Below, in pieces: positions 18,652-27,949 of a stretch of 64,000 nucleotides of DNA (position 1 is its first letter; each line of letters starts with the position of its first letter). A program made the position numbers and the translations under genes. Source of the stretch: Planktomarina sp. (lineage in GTDB: Bacteria > Pseudomonadota > Alphaproteobacteria > Rhodobacterales > Rhodobacteraceae); NCBI GenBank assembly GCA_020629235.1, contig JAHDDS010000006.1, positions 1 to 64,000 on the forward strand, read 5' to 3'. The notes under the pieces are model-generated. The model was not told the DNA's origin. It did not search any database and saw nothing but the letters and a program-made list of their open reading frames with translations.

Positions 18652-19560
18652 CTAAGCTTGGGCGGCCGGGCGCCGCGCCATCCAAAGCGCCAAGCCCATT
18701 CCCGACAGGATATGCCAAATCCCCCAGAATGCTGCCACTACGGCCATGCCCCCCAGGCCATTGAAAAACCCAAAAATCAATATCAGCCCAAGCCCGGAAT
18801 TTTGAATGCCGGTCTCGATCGTGATGGCCCGGCGGTCAAATTCTGACAGGCCCGCGCCCCGGGCCAAAAGATTGCCCGCCGCCAGCGCCAAAGCGTTGTG
18901 CACCAGCACCAAGACCGCAACTGCACCGGCGAACTGCAAAAACAACGCCCAGTTGGCCGCCAAAGCCAGCACCACGAAGGCAATGAATATCGCCATCGAC
19001 ACCCATTGCAGCGGGGTGCGCAGGCGCGCTGTGATGTCCGGGCGTTTGACGTTCAGCGCAACCCCCAGCACCAGGGGCACCACCAACATCAGCCCCACGG
19101 TAATGGCCACTGACACCGGATCGATGGCCACCTTCTGCAATATCTGTGCTGTGGGTCCATACAAGTTGCCCCAAACTGCCACGTTCAAGGGCGTCAGAAC
19201 GATGGCCGACACGGTGGCAATGGCGGTCATGGACACCGACAACGCGGCATTGCCCCCAGCCCTGTGGGTGATGAAATTGGAGATATTGCCCCCTGGGCAG
19301 GCCGCCACCAAAATCAGGCCCAAAGCGATGGACGGCTGCGGTTGGGCCACCAAAACAAGGCCAAAGGTAAGGGCCGGCAGCACAAGAAACTGCGATGCTA
19401 AGCCTGTCAAAACAGGCCGCGGTTCTTGGGCCAAGCGTTTGAAATCCGACGGACGCAAATCAATGGCGATGGAAAACATAACGACCGCCAGGATCGCATT
19501 CAAAATGTGCAGGCTGGTGGGCGAAAAGTTCAGCACCACCGCGTCCAATTGCGTGTTCAA
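18652..19560 (-). CDS. Bile acid:sodium symporter family protein
   Basis: LVAACPGGNISNFITHRAGGNAALSVSMTAIATVSAIVLTPLN; possible TTG start at 19560. Confidence 0.88.
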   Translation of the reverse strand: MNTQLDAVVLNFSPTSLHILNAILAVVMFSIAIDLRPSDFKRLAQEPRPVLTGLASQFLVLPALTFGLVLVAQPQPSIALGLILVAACPGGNISNFITHRAGGNAALSVSMTAIATVSAIVLTPLNVAVWGNLYGPTAQILQKVAIDPVSVAITVGLMLVVPLVLGVALNVKRPDITARLRTPLQWVSMAIFIAFVVLALAANWALFLQFAGAVAVLVLVHNALALAAGNLLARGAGLSEFDRRAITIETGIQNSGLGLILIFGFFNGLGGMAVVAAFWGIWHILSGMGLALWMARRPAAQA

Positions 19561-19637
19561 TGTCCCCTCCCGTTTTGCGCCAGTGTCGGCATTTGACCAG
19601 TATGCGGCAAGGGCTTTTGTGTGATAGGTCGCGGCCC

Positions 19638-20510
19638 ATGAAGTCTTCCAAACCCAATCCCATGGACGAATTGCTGCGCGCGCGGTTGAAAATCCCCCAA
19701 GGCGCAAATGTGCGGCTGGCGGTATTGCGCGGGGTTATGCGCAGCATCGACTGGATCACCCGCACCACCACTGGCATTCCCTTCTTTGCCATCCGCGAAG
19801 CCGAAGCGATGTTGCTGGAATTGGATGGCCGCACGGGCACAGATTTGATCGACATGGTCATGGCCAAGAACGGTGGCACCACCATAAATGCCATCGGGTT
19901 GGACCATGTCCCGGCCCAGGGGCCCGTGGTGATCGCATCGTGCCATCCGATTGGGACCTTCGACTTCATTGCCCATGCAGGTGCATTGTTGAACCGCCGC
20001 CCAGACCTGAAGGTCGTGGCCAACCGCGAGGCGGAAAGGTTTTTGGGCCAAGACCGTATCATCGCAGTGGACATCAATCGCAAAAACAAAACCCTGACCG
20101 CCCGACAGACCCGCGCGGACATGTTGGCCCACTTAAAAAACGATGGCGCAGTTTTGATCTTTGGATCGGGCCGCGTGCCGGGGATGACGGACGGATTTTT
20201 GGTGGAACAGTATTGGCGGCGCGGGGCCACGCAACTGTCCGCCGAAGCGAACGCGCCGGTGGTGCCTGCATCCGCCGACATGCGCAATTCGCGCCCCTAC
20301 TATCGAACCCGGCGCATCGCCACGTTCCTGTCAGGTGGCAACGACGATGTGGGGCGCGAAGTGGCGTCGCTGCGGTATGTGTCGGAACTGTTGGCCAAAT
20401 TGGGCGGCACCTACGATGTGCACTACGGCCCGCCTGTCCCGCCGGGAACAGCGCCAGAAAAATTGAAAGCTTTGGCCGAAAGCCTGGTGCCGGGGCTGTA
20501 TCGCCCCTGA
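19638..20510 (+). CDS. 1-acyl-sn-glycerol-3-phosphate acyltransferase-like (PlsC family) protein
   Basis: ASCHPIGTFDFIAHAGALLNRRPDLKVVANREAERFLGQDRIIAVD, GAVLIFGSGRVPG (degenerate HX4D). Confidence 0.75.
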   Translation: MKSSKPNPMDELLRARLKIPQGANVRLAVLRGVMRSIDWITRTTTGIPFFAIREAEAMLLELDGRTGTDLIDMVMAKNGGTTINAIGLDHVPAQGPVVIASCHPIGTFDFIAHAGALLNRRPDLKVVANREAERFLGQDRIIAVDINRKNKTLTARQTRADMLAHLKNDGAVLIFGSGRVPGMTDGFLVEQYWRRGATQLSAEANAPVVPASADMRNSRPYYRTRRIATFLSGGNDDVGREVASLRYVSELLAKLGGTYDVHYGPPVPPGTAPEKLKALAESLVPGLYRP

Positions 20511-20514
20511 CGGT

Positions 20515-20979
20515 TTACCGCCGCCGGAACACCACGAAGTTTTCCCCGCCATTGCGGTCGTGGTACACAGTGTAATCCTTGCGATCAAAGCGCAGCGTGC
20601 CCGCTGTCCCGTTGGGTTCCACCCCCAGGCTTGCAAACAAAAGTCCCGTCCATTCTGCACCGTCGGGCTGACCTGGGGTGGTGACCGCGCATTCAAATGC
20701 GTTGCGGGTGAACGCATTGATTTGCAGCGTTTCGTCGGTGGACTTGCGGGTGCCAAAGGCCTTGTTTTCACCCAGGTCAGTCATGTCAAAACCCGCCTCG
20801 GCCCCGGCGGCGATGATGGCCGTGGGGTTGTCCAAATTGGGAATGCAAAGTTGCAAAAAGCTGCGGATGGGTTGGGGCAAATTGGCGTCTGCGCTTGCTT
20901 CCGCCAGATCGCTGACATCGGTGCCGCCGCATCCGATCAACGCGCACACCACCGGCACAATGGCGAATTTGTATGACAT
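20515..20979 (-). CDS. Hypothetical lipoprotein / secreted protein
   Basis: MSYKFAIVPVVCALIGCGG lipobox-like N-terminus. Confidence 0.65.
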   Translation of the reverse strand: MSYKFAIVPVVCALIGCGGTDVSDLAEASADANLPQPIRSFLQLCIPNLDNPTAIIAAGAEAGFDMTDLGENKAFGTRKSTDETLQINAFTRNAFECAVTTPGQPDGAEWTGLLFASLGVEPNGTAGTLRFDRKDYTVYHDRNGGENFVVFRRR

Positions 20980-21122
20980 GACGACCCCCAAAATTCTTGC
21001 ATCGCTTTGCCCGACTCTATCGCCCTGTTCGGACAAAATCCAGGCCAGGCGGCCCCGACTTTGGGCGTATGGCAGGGCGACAATTGCATTTTATCTTTCC
21101 CTTGGGTGAAATAGGATGGGGC

Positions 21123-22031
21123 ATGAAAATTTTAACTGTGATTTTGATTGGCCTGTCGGCAACCGTCCTGGTGGCCTGCACCCAAATGTGGCGCAACGGC
21201 GGGACCGCCCAGGTGGCAGAGGCGGCACCAAACACCCTGCGCGTTGGAACGTTGAACGTGCATTATACCATCCTAAGCCGCGACAGCGGGCCGTGGTCGG
21301 TGGGCGATTGGAACCGCCGCAAAGGACCGTTGGATATGGCCTTCAAAGCCATGCAAAGCGACGTGGTGGCGTTTCAAGAAATGGAAAGTTTTGCGTTTGA
21401 TGCAGGACGAGACACCAACCTGGGGCTGGACTGGCTGATACAGCAAAACCCAGACTTCACCGCTGCTGCCACCGGCGACCCCGAAGTGTTCCCCACCACC
21501 CAACCGATATTTTATCGCACCAACCGCGTGCGCCTGTTGGACCAAGGTTGGTTCTTCTTTTCTGACACGCCCGACGTGATTTATGCCCGCACATACAACG
21601 GCGGCTGGTCCGCCTTTGCCACATGGGCACAGTTGGAAGACCGTACCACAGGGGCCAAGTTTCGGGTCGTAAATATCCACACGGATTATGCCAGCAAGTC
21701 CAACCGCCTGAAGTCAGCAGAATTGGTGGCCCAACGCATAACGCCTTGGGTCGAAGCGGGCGAAAATGTCTTCGTGGTGGGCGATTTCAACGCCCGGCGG
21801 GGGGACGACACGCTGGCAATCGTGGAACGCGCCGGCATCACATTTCCAAAGATCCAAGGGTCCACGTATCACTTCAATCGCGGGCTGAACCTGTTCGGCG
21901 CGATTGATCATCTGGGCCACACCCCGACCATTGCACTGGTGGGGCAGCCTGTTGTGATCCGGCAAAAATTTGGCGGCGAATGGCCCACGGACCACTATCC
22001 AGTGCTGGGGGATTTTAAGGTTGGACCATAG
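21123..22031 (+). CDS. Endonuclease/exonuclease/phosphatase family lipoprotein
   Basis: MKILTVILIGLSATVLVACTQ lipobox; LRVGTLNVHY, VVAFQEME, VVGDFNAR, WPTDHYPVLGDF. Confidence 0.88.
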   Translation: MKILTVILIGLSATVLVACTQMWRNGGTAQVAEAAPNTLRVGTLNVHYTILSRDSGPWSVGDWNRRKGPLDMAFKAMQSDVVAFQEMESFAFDAGRDTNLGLDWLIQQNPDFTAAATGDPEVFPTTQPIFYRTNRVRLLDQGWFFFSDTPDVIYARTYNGGWSAFATWAQLEDRTTGAKFRVVNIHTDYASKSNRLKSAELVAQRITPWVEAGENVFVVGDFNARRGDDTLAIVERAGITFPKIQGSTYHFNRGLNLFGAIDHLGHTPTIALVGQPVVIRQKFGGEWPTDHYPVLGDFKVGP

Positions 22032-22050
22032 GGTGGGTGAAACCCACCCC
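22029..22050. repeat. REP-like palindrome copy 1
   Basis: TAGGGTGGGTGAAACCCACCCC. Confidence 0.65.
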
Positions 22051-22058
22051 GATCGTCC

Positions 22059-22880
22059 TTAACTCAACCACCGCTTCCGACGGCGATAGCTGCGCACATC
22101 GCGATAAGATTTTCGGCCTTCCTCGCTCATGCCTAGGTAAAATTCTTTTACGTCCGGGTTTTCGCGCAGGTCAGCGGCAGGACCATCCATCACCACGCGA
22201 CCCGATTCCAGGATGTATCCATAGTGTGCAAACCGCAGGGCAACGTTGGTGTTCTGTTCGGCCAGCAAGAAGGACACGCCTTCCTTTTCGTTCAGGTCTT
22301 TCACGATGCCGAAAATCTCTTCCACCAACTGGGGGGCCAGACCCATGGACGGTTCATCCAGCAAAATGGTTTCAGGCTTAGACATCAACGCGCGGCCAAT
22401 GGCGCACATTTGTTGTTCACCGCCGGACGTGTATCCCGCTTGGGATTTGCGGCGTTCTTTCAGCCGCGGGAAATACTTATACACCTTGTCCAAATCAGCG
22501 GCGATCTGCCCGCGATCCCGGCGGGTATAGCTGCCGGTCAGCAGGTTTTCTTCGATGGTCAGGTGTTCAAAACAGTGGCGGCCTTCCATCACTTGAATCA
22601 CGCCGCGCTTCACCAAATCAGCCGGGTTCAATCCCGCAACGGAATTGCCACGATACGCGATGGATCCTTTGGTCACCTCGCCCCGTTCAGAATGAAGCAG
22701 TTGGGAAATTGCCTTCAAGGTGGTGGTTTTGCCCGCACCGTTGCCCCCCAGCAGGGCGGTGATCCCGCCTTTGGGAACAGTCAGGGACACGCCCTTCAGC
22801 ACAAGGATCACGTGGTTATAGATCACCTCGATATTGTTGACCTCTAACAAGGTTTCTTCAACGGGGGCGGCGTCCAACAT
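22059..22880 (-). CDS. livF: Branched-chain-type ABC transporter ATP-binding protein (LivF)
   Basis: LLGGNGAGKTTTLKAIS, LDEPSMGLAPQLVEEIF. Confidence 0.93.
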   Translation of the reverse strand: MLDAAPVEETLLEVNNIEVIYNHVILVLKGVSLTVPKGGITALLGGNGAGKTTTLKAISQLLHSERGEVTKGSIAYRGNSVAGLNPADLVKRGVIQVMEGRHCFEHLTIEENLLTGSYTRRDRGQIAADLDKVYKYFPRLKERRKSQAGYTSGGEQQMCAIGRALMSKPETILLDEPSMGLAPQLVEEIFGIVKDLNEKEGVSFLLAEQNTNVALRFAHYGYILESGRVVMDGPAADLRENPDVKEFYLGMSEEGRKSYRDVRSYRRRKRWLS

Positions 22881-22935
22881 GGGGCAAGTCCTTTGGCAAA
22901 GCACCCCGGCCCGAAGGCCAGGGTGCAGATTGTGT

Positions 22936-24216
22936 TTAGCTGCAGCCGGGTGTGATGCCGCTTTCTGCCGCAAACGCAGCAGAATCCGCTTCCACCAAGG
23001 GCATGATCACGTCTTTGTCGGACGCGATCAGATCGGTGATCAGGTTCCATTGTTTGGCCGATGCATCCCATTGCTGCACGAAGCCCAAGCCGGGCCCGCC
23101 GTGGTTTTCACACGACACGTCAAATTCAGGACCAAAGCCCGGCATGCCGTTTTCAGCCAGGATGGCATTGGTGATGGACAACGCTTCCATCCCGTCGCGC
23201 ATCTGGGCGGGTGTGATGTCCATGACACCGTGGATCGACTGGGCCTTTTCCACAGCTTCCGCGGCCAACATCGCCGCATACATCCCACGCGAATACAGCA
23301 CGGTCCCGATCTGGTCCCCTGCCCCGGCGGCTTTGCCAGCATCAATCACGTACTTCTGAATATCAGCATAGATTGGATAGTCTTTGCCGGTGCCGTGCAG
23401 GTTCAAAGACTTGTAGCCGTTGGCCGCTTGACCGGCGGGCAGTACGTCATTTTCAGACCCTGACCACCACACGCCGATGAAGTTTTCCATGGGGAAGCGG
23501 ATGTTGGCGGCTTCTTGGATTGCCACTTGGTTCATCACGCCCCAGCCCCACATCAGGACATAATCGGGCCGTTCGCGGCGAATTTGCAGCCACTGGGATT
23601 TTTGTTCTTGGCCCGGGTGATCCACGGCGATGGTGGTCAGGTCAAAGCCGTGCTTTTCAGACAGCCCTTCCAACGTGCGGATCGGTTCCTTGCCATAGGC
23701 AGAGTTGTGATACACCAGGGCAATTTTCTTGCCCGACAGGCTGCCACTATTTTCATCCAACAGGTGGTTCACAGCGATGGATGCCCCATCCCAATAGTTG
23801 GCAGGATAGTTAAACACATTGCTGAACACTGCGCCGTTCTTGGCGGACGTCCGGCCATAGCCCATGGTGTGCAGCGGAATGCCGTCAGCCGTGGCGCGGG
23901 GGATCAGCTGATATGTGATGCCGGTGGACAAGGGTTGGTACACCAGCGACCCTTCGCCCTTGGTGGCTTCATAACATTCCACGCCTTTTTCAGTGTTGTA
24001 CCCGGTTTCGCATTCCAAAATGCGGGTCATCACCCCACCGATGCCACCGTCACGTTCGTTCAGAAGCGTCATGTAATCGGCGTACCCGTCGGCAAAGGGA
24101 ATGCCACCCGCCGCATAGGGTCCGGTCCGGTACGACAGCGATGGGAACACCAGGTCCGCCATCACGGGTGCGCCGCACATGATGGCGGCCACTGTTGCTG
24201 TTGCTAGTTTTTTCAT
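22936..24216 (-). CDS. ABC transporter substrate-binding protein (LivK-like)
   Basis: Signal peptide MKKLATATVAAIMCGAPVMA; periplasmic binding protein type 1 fold sequence. Confidence 0.92.
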   Translation of the reverse strand: MKKLATATVAAIMCGAPVMADLVFPSLSYRTGPYAAGGIPFADGYADYMTLLNERDGGIGGVMTRILECETGYNTEKGVECYEATKGEGSLVYQPLSTGITYQLIPRATADGIPLHTMGYGRTSAKNGAVFSNVFNYPANYWDGASIAVNHLLDENSGSLSGKKIALVYHNSAYGKEPIRTLEGLSEKHGFDLTTIAVDHPGQEQKSQWLQIRRERPDYVLMWGWGVMNQVAIQEAANIRFPMENFIGVWWSGSENDVLPAGQAANGYKSLNLHGTGKDYPIYADIQKYVIDAGKAAGAGDQIGTVLYSRGMYAAMLAAEAVEKAQSIHGVMDITPAQMRDGMEALSITNAILAENGMPGFGPEFDVSCENHGGPGLGFVQQWDASAKQWNLITDLIASDKDVIMPLVEADSAAFAAESGITPGCS

Positions 24217-24275
24217 CGGTTGTTTCCTCCCGTGGTTATCCGATGTGGTGCCGGGGTTGTCCCCGAACGTATGCG

Positions 24276-24295
24276 TAGGGTGGGTGAAACCCACC
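24276..24295. repeat. REP-like palindrome copy 2
   Basis: TAGGGTGGGTGAAACCCACC, 20-nt match to copy 1. Confidence 0.7.
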
Positions 24296-24313
24296 AATGG
24301 TTGACCCCACCCC

Positions 24314-25390
24314 TCAGTGCGGGAAGGGCCAAAGTCTCAACTTTTCTTTGGCGACGCGCCACAGCTGCGCCAACCCATGGGGTTCTGCGATCAAGAAGAT
24401 GATGATCAACGCCCCCACAATGACAAATTCCAAATGCGCCGCCAGGGCGGTGTCCCACCCCATGCCGCCCACCAGCACGTTTTTCAGCAGCACCGGCAGC
24501 AACACCATGAATGCGGCCCCAGCAAAGGATCCAAAAATGGACCCCAGCCCGCCGATGATGATCATGAACAGCACCAGAAATGATTTGTTGATGCCGAATG
24601 CCTCGCCCACTTCCACAGCACCCAAGTACACGCTGAAGAACAGCGCGCCAGAGATGCCCACAAAGAAGCCGGAAATGGCGAAGGCGCTCAACTTCGCGGT
24701 CAGCGGGTTCACCCCGATGATTTCCGCCGCGATGTCCATGTCGCGGATCGACATCCATCGCCGCCCCAAGGACCCGCGCGTCATGTTGCGTGCCACGACA
24801 CCCGCGAACACCACGAAGACCAAGCAGAAAAGATATGTCGCCCAGGCCTGCGTGTTGGGGCCGGTGACCAAAACCCCAAACACTTCGCGTTCGGGCATGT
24901 TGATCTGACCGGAAGCGGAATAGTTGTAAAACCAAGACACCTTGTTGAACAACCAAACGAGGAAGAACTGCGCCGCCAACGTGGCCACCGCCAGGTAGAA
25001 CCCTTTGATGCGCAGGGACGGCAGGCCGAACAACGTCACCACCGCCGCGGTGATGCCCCCGGCCAGGAAGATGTGAATGGCAATATTGATGTCTGGGAAG
25101 GCGGTCGTCAGCTTATAGGTGGCATAGGCCCCCACCGCCATGAACCCGCCTGTCCCCAAAGAAACTTGACCCGCGTACCCGGTCAAAATATTCAACCCAA
25201 TGGCCGCGATGGCATAGATCAGGAAGGGCAGGAAAACCGCATTCGCCCAGTAATCGTTGATGATGAACGGGATGACCAGGAAAGCCACGGCCAGAACCAG
25301 GTAATACCGCCACCGGTCAAACTTGATGGGAAAGGTTTGACTGTCCTTGGCATAGGACGTTTTGAAATCGCCAGCTTCACGGTAGAACAT
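24314..25390 (-). CDS. livM: Branched-chain-type ABC transporter permease (LivM)
   Basis: Multi-TM, GLNILTGYAGQVSLGTGGFMAVGAYATY. Confidence 0.93.
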   Translation of the reverse strand: MFYREAGDFKTSYAKDSQTFPIKFDRWRYYLVLAVAFLVIPFIINDYWANAVFLPFLIYAIAAIGLNILTGYAGQVSLGTGGFMAVGAYATYKLTTAFPDINIAIHIFLAGGITAAVVTLFGLPSLRIKGFYLAVATLAAQFFLVWLFNKVSWFYNYSASGQINMPEREVFGVLVTGPNTQAWATYLFCLVFVVFAGVVARNMTRGSLGRRWMSIRDMDIAAEIIGVNPLTAKLSAFAISGFFVGISGALFFSVYLGAVEVGEAFGINKSFLVLFMIIIGGLGSIFGSFAGAAFMVLLPVLLKNVLVGGMGWDTALAAHLEFVIVGALIIIFLIAEPHGLAQLWRVAKEKLRLWPFPH

Positions 25391-25406
25391 TGGACACCTC
25401 CAAACG

Positions 25407-25458
25407 GTGGGTTGGCACCCACCCTACGTTCGATGTGTTGCGTGGGGGGAACCCACCG
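25407..25458. repeat. Inverted pair of REP-like elements (copies 3 and 4), BIME-like
   Basis: GGTGGGTTGGCACCCACCCTACG (25407-25429) opposed to GCGTGGGGGGAACCCACCGC. Confidence 0.55.
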
Positions 25459-25464
25459 CTTGTC

Positions 25465-26466
25465 TCACACCCGCTCAATGATCTTCTCCCCAAACAAACC
25501 TTGTGGCCGGAAGACCAGGAACACCAAGGCCAGCATGTATGCGAACCAGTTTTCCGTTGCGCCGCCCAAGAACGGCGCGCCGATCAGAAATTCGAACAGC
25601 TTCTCACCAACGCCCACGATCAGGCCACCAACGATGGCGCCAGGGATCGACGTGAAGCCCCCCAGCATCAGAACCGGCAACGCCTTCAGCGCGATCAAGG
25701 ACAGCGAAAACTGAACCCCAGACTTGGCCCCCCACATGATCCCGGCCACAAGGGCCACAAACCCGGCCAGCGACCACACAAGAACCCAGATGAAGTTCAG
25801 CGAAATGCCGACGGACAGGGCCGCTTGGTGGTCATCGGCCACGGCCCGCATGGCGCGGCCCTGCTTGGTATATTGCGAAAACGCCACCAGGATGATCACC
25901 AAAATGATGGCCACAATGGCCGCCACGATGTCCAGCTGATCGATGAAGAAGCCATAAAACGCATCCCCGCCCAGGCCGCTTGTCATGTCCTCTATCCAGA
26001 AAGACCCACCCTGCGGAATGCCCACATCCAGCTTCTTAATCTCTGAATTCCACATCAGGTCCCCAAAACCTTCCATGAAATAGGCTAAACCGATGGTGGC
26101 CATGAAAAGGATGATCGGCTCTTGGTTCACCAAATGTCGAAAAATGAAGCGCTGCACGCACCAGGCCAGCAAGACCATCACCCCCGCCGTCAGCAGGATC
26201 GCCAGCACAGCAGGCACGTGCCAGCCGAAGTGGTGAATGTGCGTTCCAAAGATGGAGTTGATCAAATGCGCAAACGGGATTTGCCCGTTCATGATCCCCA
26301 CCAGGGTCAACGCCGAAAACAGCGCCATCACCCCTTGGGCATAGTTGAAAATGCCCGATGCCTTGAAGATCAACACAAAGCCCAACGCCACCAGCGCATA
26401 AAGCACCCCGGCCATCAGCCCGTTCAGGACAACTTCAATACCGTAGTAAAAATCTGCAGTCATCAT
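25465..26466 (-). CDS. livH: Branched-chain-type ABC transporter permease (LivH)
   Basis: MMTADFYYGIEVVLNGLMAGVLYALVALGFVLIFKASGIFNYAQG. Confidence 0.93.
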   Translation of the reverse strand: MMTADFYYGIEVVLNGLMAGVLYALVALGFVLIFKASGIFNYAQGVMALFSALTLVGIMNGQIPFAHLINSIFGTHIHHFGWHVPAVLAILLTAGVMVLLAWCVQRFIFRHLVNQEPIILFMATIGLAYFMEGFGDLMWNSEIKKLDVGIPQGGSFWIEDMTSGLGGDAFYGFFIDQLDIVAAIVAIILVIILVAFSQYTKQGRAMRAVADDHQAALSVGISLNFIWVLVWSLAGFVALVAGIMWGAKSGVQFSLSLIALKALPVLMLGGFTSIPGAIVGGLIVGVGEKLFEFLIGAPFLGGATENWFAYMLALVFLVFRPQGLFGEKIIERV

Positions 26467-27005
26467 TTCACTCCAAACACGGTGCAATAGGTGGCAGCCA
26501 CGGCATCCGGGCCATTCACATTCAACACCGCAAAATCATTGGCCCCGGGCACCAACATCACAAAGGTGTTGTCGCCAGACCCACAATTCGCCCAAACACG
26601 CCCGGGGGGTGGGAAGGCCACCTCCACCAGATTGTTCGCCTGAAACAGGGGCAGCAATGACACCGCCGTGTCCAATTCGGTGATCCTCGGCGCACCTGGC
26701 CCCGTGCCGCCACAGGTGCGCGTGTCGCCCTGTTGGCTGGCCACAATCTGGAACTGCATCCCCGCCATTGCAGGATACATCACACTGGCGGCGACCCCGC
26801 TGGTGTTCACCTCTGCGCCGTCGTCAAACACCGAAACATCGCCCGTTTTGGAAAACGCCATGCAATGGGACAACGCGGCAGTAAAATGCGGAAATGGATC
26901 GGACGCCAGCGGTGCTGCGTCCACCGCTTTGGGCACCGCCACACCGGCCGCATCAGTGTCGCCCGCCAGGAACCCAAGGACCGCTATGATGGCAAGGTCA
27001 AGCAA
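26463..27005 (-). CDS. Small Cys-containing hypothetical protein embedded in liv operon
   Basis: 180-codon ORF between livG and livH; stop overlaps livH start (ATGA-type). Confidence 0.7.
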   Translation of the reverse strand: MLDLAIIAVLGFLAGDTDAAGVAVPKAVDAAPLASDPFPHFTAALSHCMAFSKTGDVSVFDDGAEVNTSGVAASVMYPAMAGMQFQIVASQQGDTRTCGGTGPGAPRITELDTAVSLLPLFQANNLVEVAFPPPGRVWANCGSGDNTFVMLVPGANDFAVLNVNGPDAVAATYCTVFGVK

Positions 27006-27046
27006 GGGGGCCGATCCTTGTGCTGTTGCCCAAGAAGGGGTGATGC

Positions 27047-27886
27047 CTAATCATGTGCCACCCCCAGATACGCATCAATCACTGCTTGGTTGCCGCGCAC
27101 TTCGTCCGGCGTCCCGTCGCCGATCTTTTTGCCGTAATCCATCACCACCACGCGGTCTGACAGGTCCATCACCACGCCCATGTCGTGTTCGATCAACGCA
27201 ATGGTGGTGCCAAACTCATCGTTCACCGACAGGATGAAACGACTCATGTCCTCTTTTTCTTCGACGTTCATGCCCGCCATGGGCTCATCCAACAGCAAGA
27301 TCTTCGGTTCCGCCGCCAAAGCCCGCGCCAATTCCACGCGTTTTTTCAATCCGTATGGCAGCCGTGCAACGGGCGTTTTGCGAATATGCTGGATTTCCAG
27401 AAAATCGATAACCTTTTCAACGGCTTCCCGGTTGGCAACTTCTTCGCGTTCCGCCTTACCCCACCACAGCGCTTGGCTAAAAATACCAGACGTCATATGG
27501 TTCAACCGACCCGTCATAACGTTGTCCAGAACGCTCATGCCTTCGAACAGGGCGATGTTTTGAAACGTCCGGGCAATCCCCTGACGGGCCACTTGGTACG
27601 GCTTCATGGGCGGGCGCTTGGCGCCTTTGTACCAAACCTCCCCCTCTTGCGGATTATAAAACCCGGACACCACGTTCAGCATTGACGATTTACCGGCCCC
27701 GTTGGGTCCGATGATCGCCCGAATTTCGCCTTCGCGAATGTCGAACGAAATATCCTTGATGGCCACCACGCCGCCGAACCGCAGGGTGATGTTTTTCATT
27801 TCCATCACAGTGGGCCCGATCGTGCGCCCATCGGGGGTCACAAAGCTTTCAGAATGAAGCACCGCACCCGTCCTTCTTTTGTTCAA
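27047..27886 (-). CDS. livG: Branched-chain-type ABC transporter ATP-binding protein (LivG)
   Basis: IIGPNGAGKSSMLNVVSGFYNPQ, LDEPMAGMNVEEKEDM. Confidence 0.93.
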   Translation of the reverse strand: MNKRRTGAVLHSESFVTPDGRTIGPTVMEMKNITLRFGGVVAIKDISFDIREGEIRAIIGPNGAGKSSMLNVVSGFYNPQEGEVWYKGAKRPPMKPYQVARQGIARTFQNIALFEGMSVLDNVMTGRLNHMTSGIFSQALWWGKAEREEVANREAVEKVIDFLEIQHIRKTPVARLPYGLKKRVELARALAAEPKILLLDEPMAGMNVEEKEDMSRFILSVNDEFGTTIALIEHDMGVVMDLSDRVVVMDYGKKIGDGTPDEVRGNQAVIDAYLGVAHD

Positions 27887-27949
27887 AAATACTCTCGCCG
27901 AAGGCCGCGGGATGGGGGGCGGGGCGAAGGTGTAACCGAGCGTCGCACA

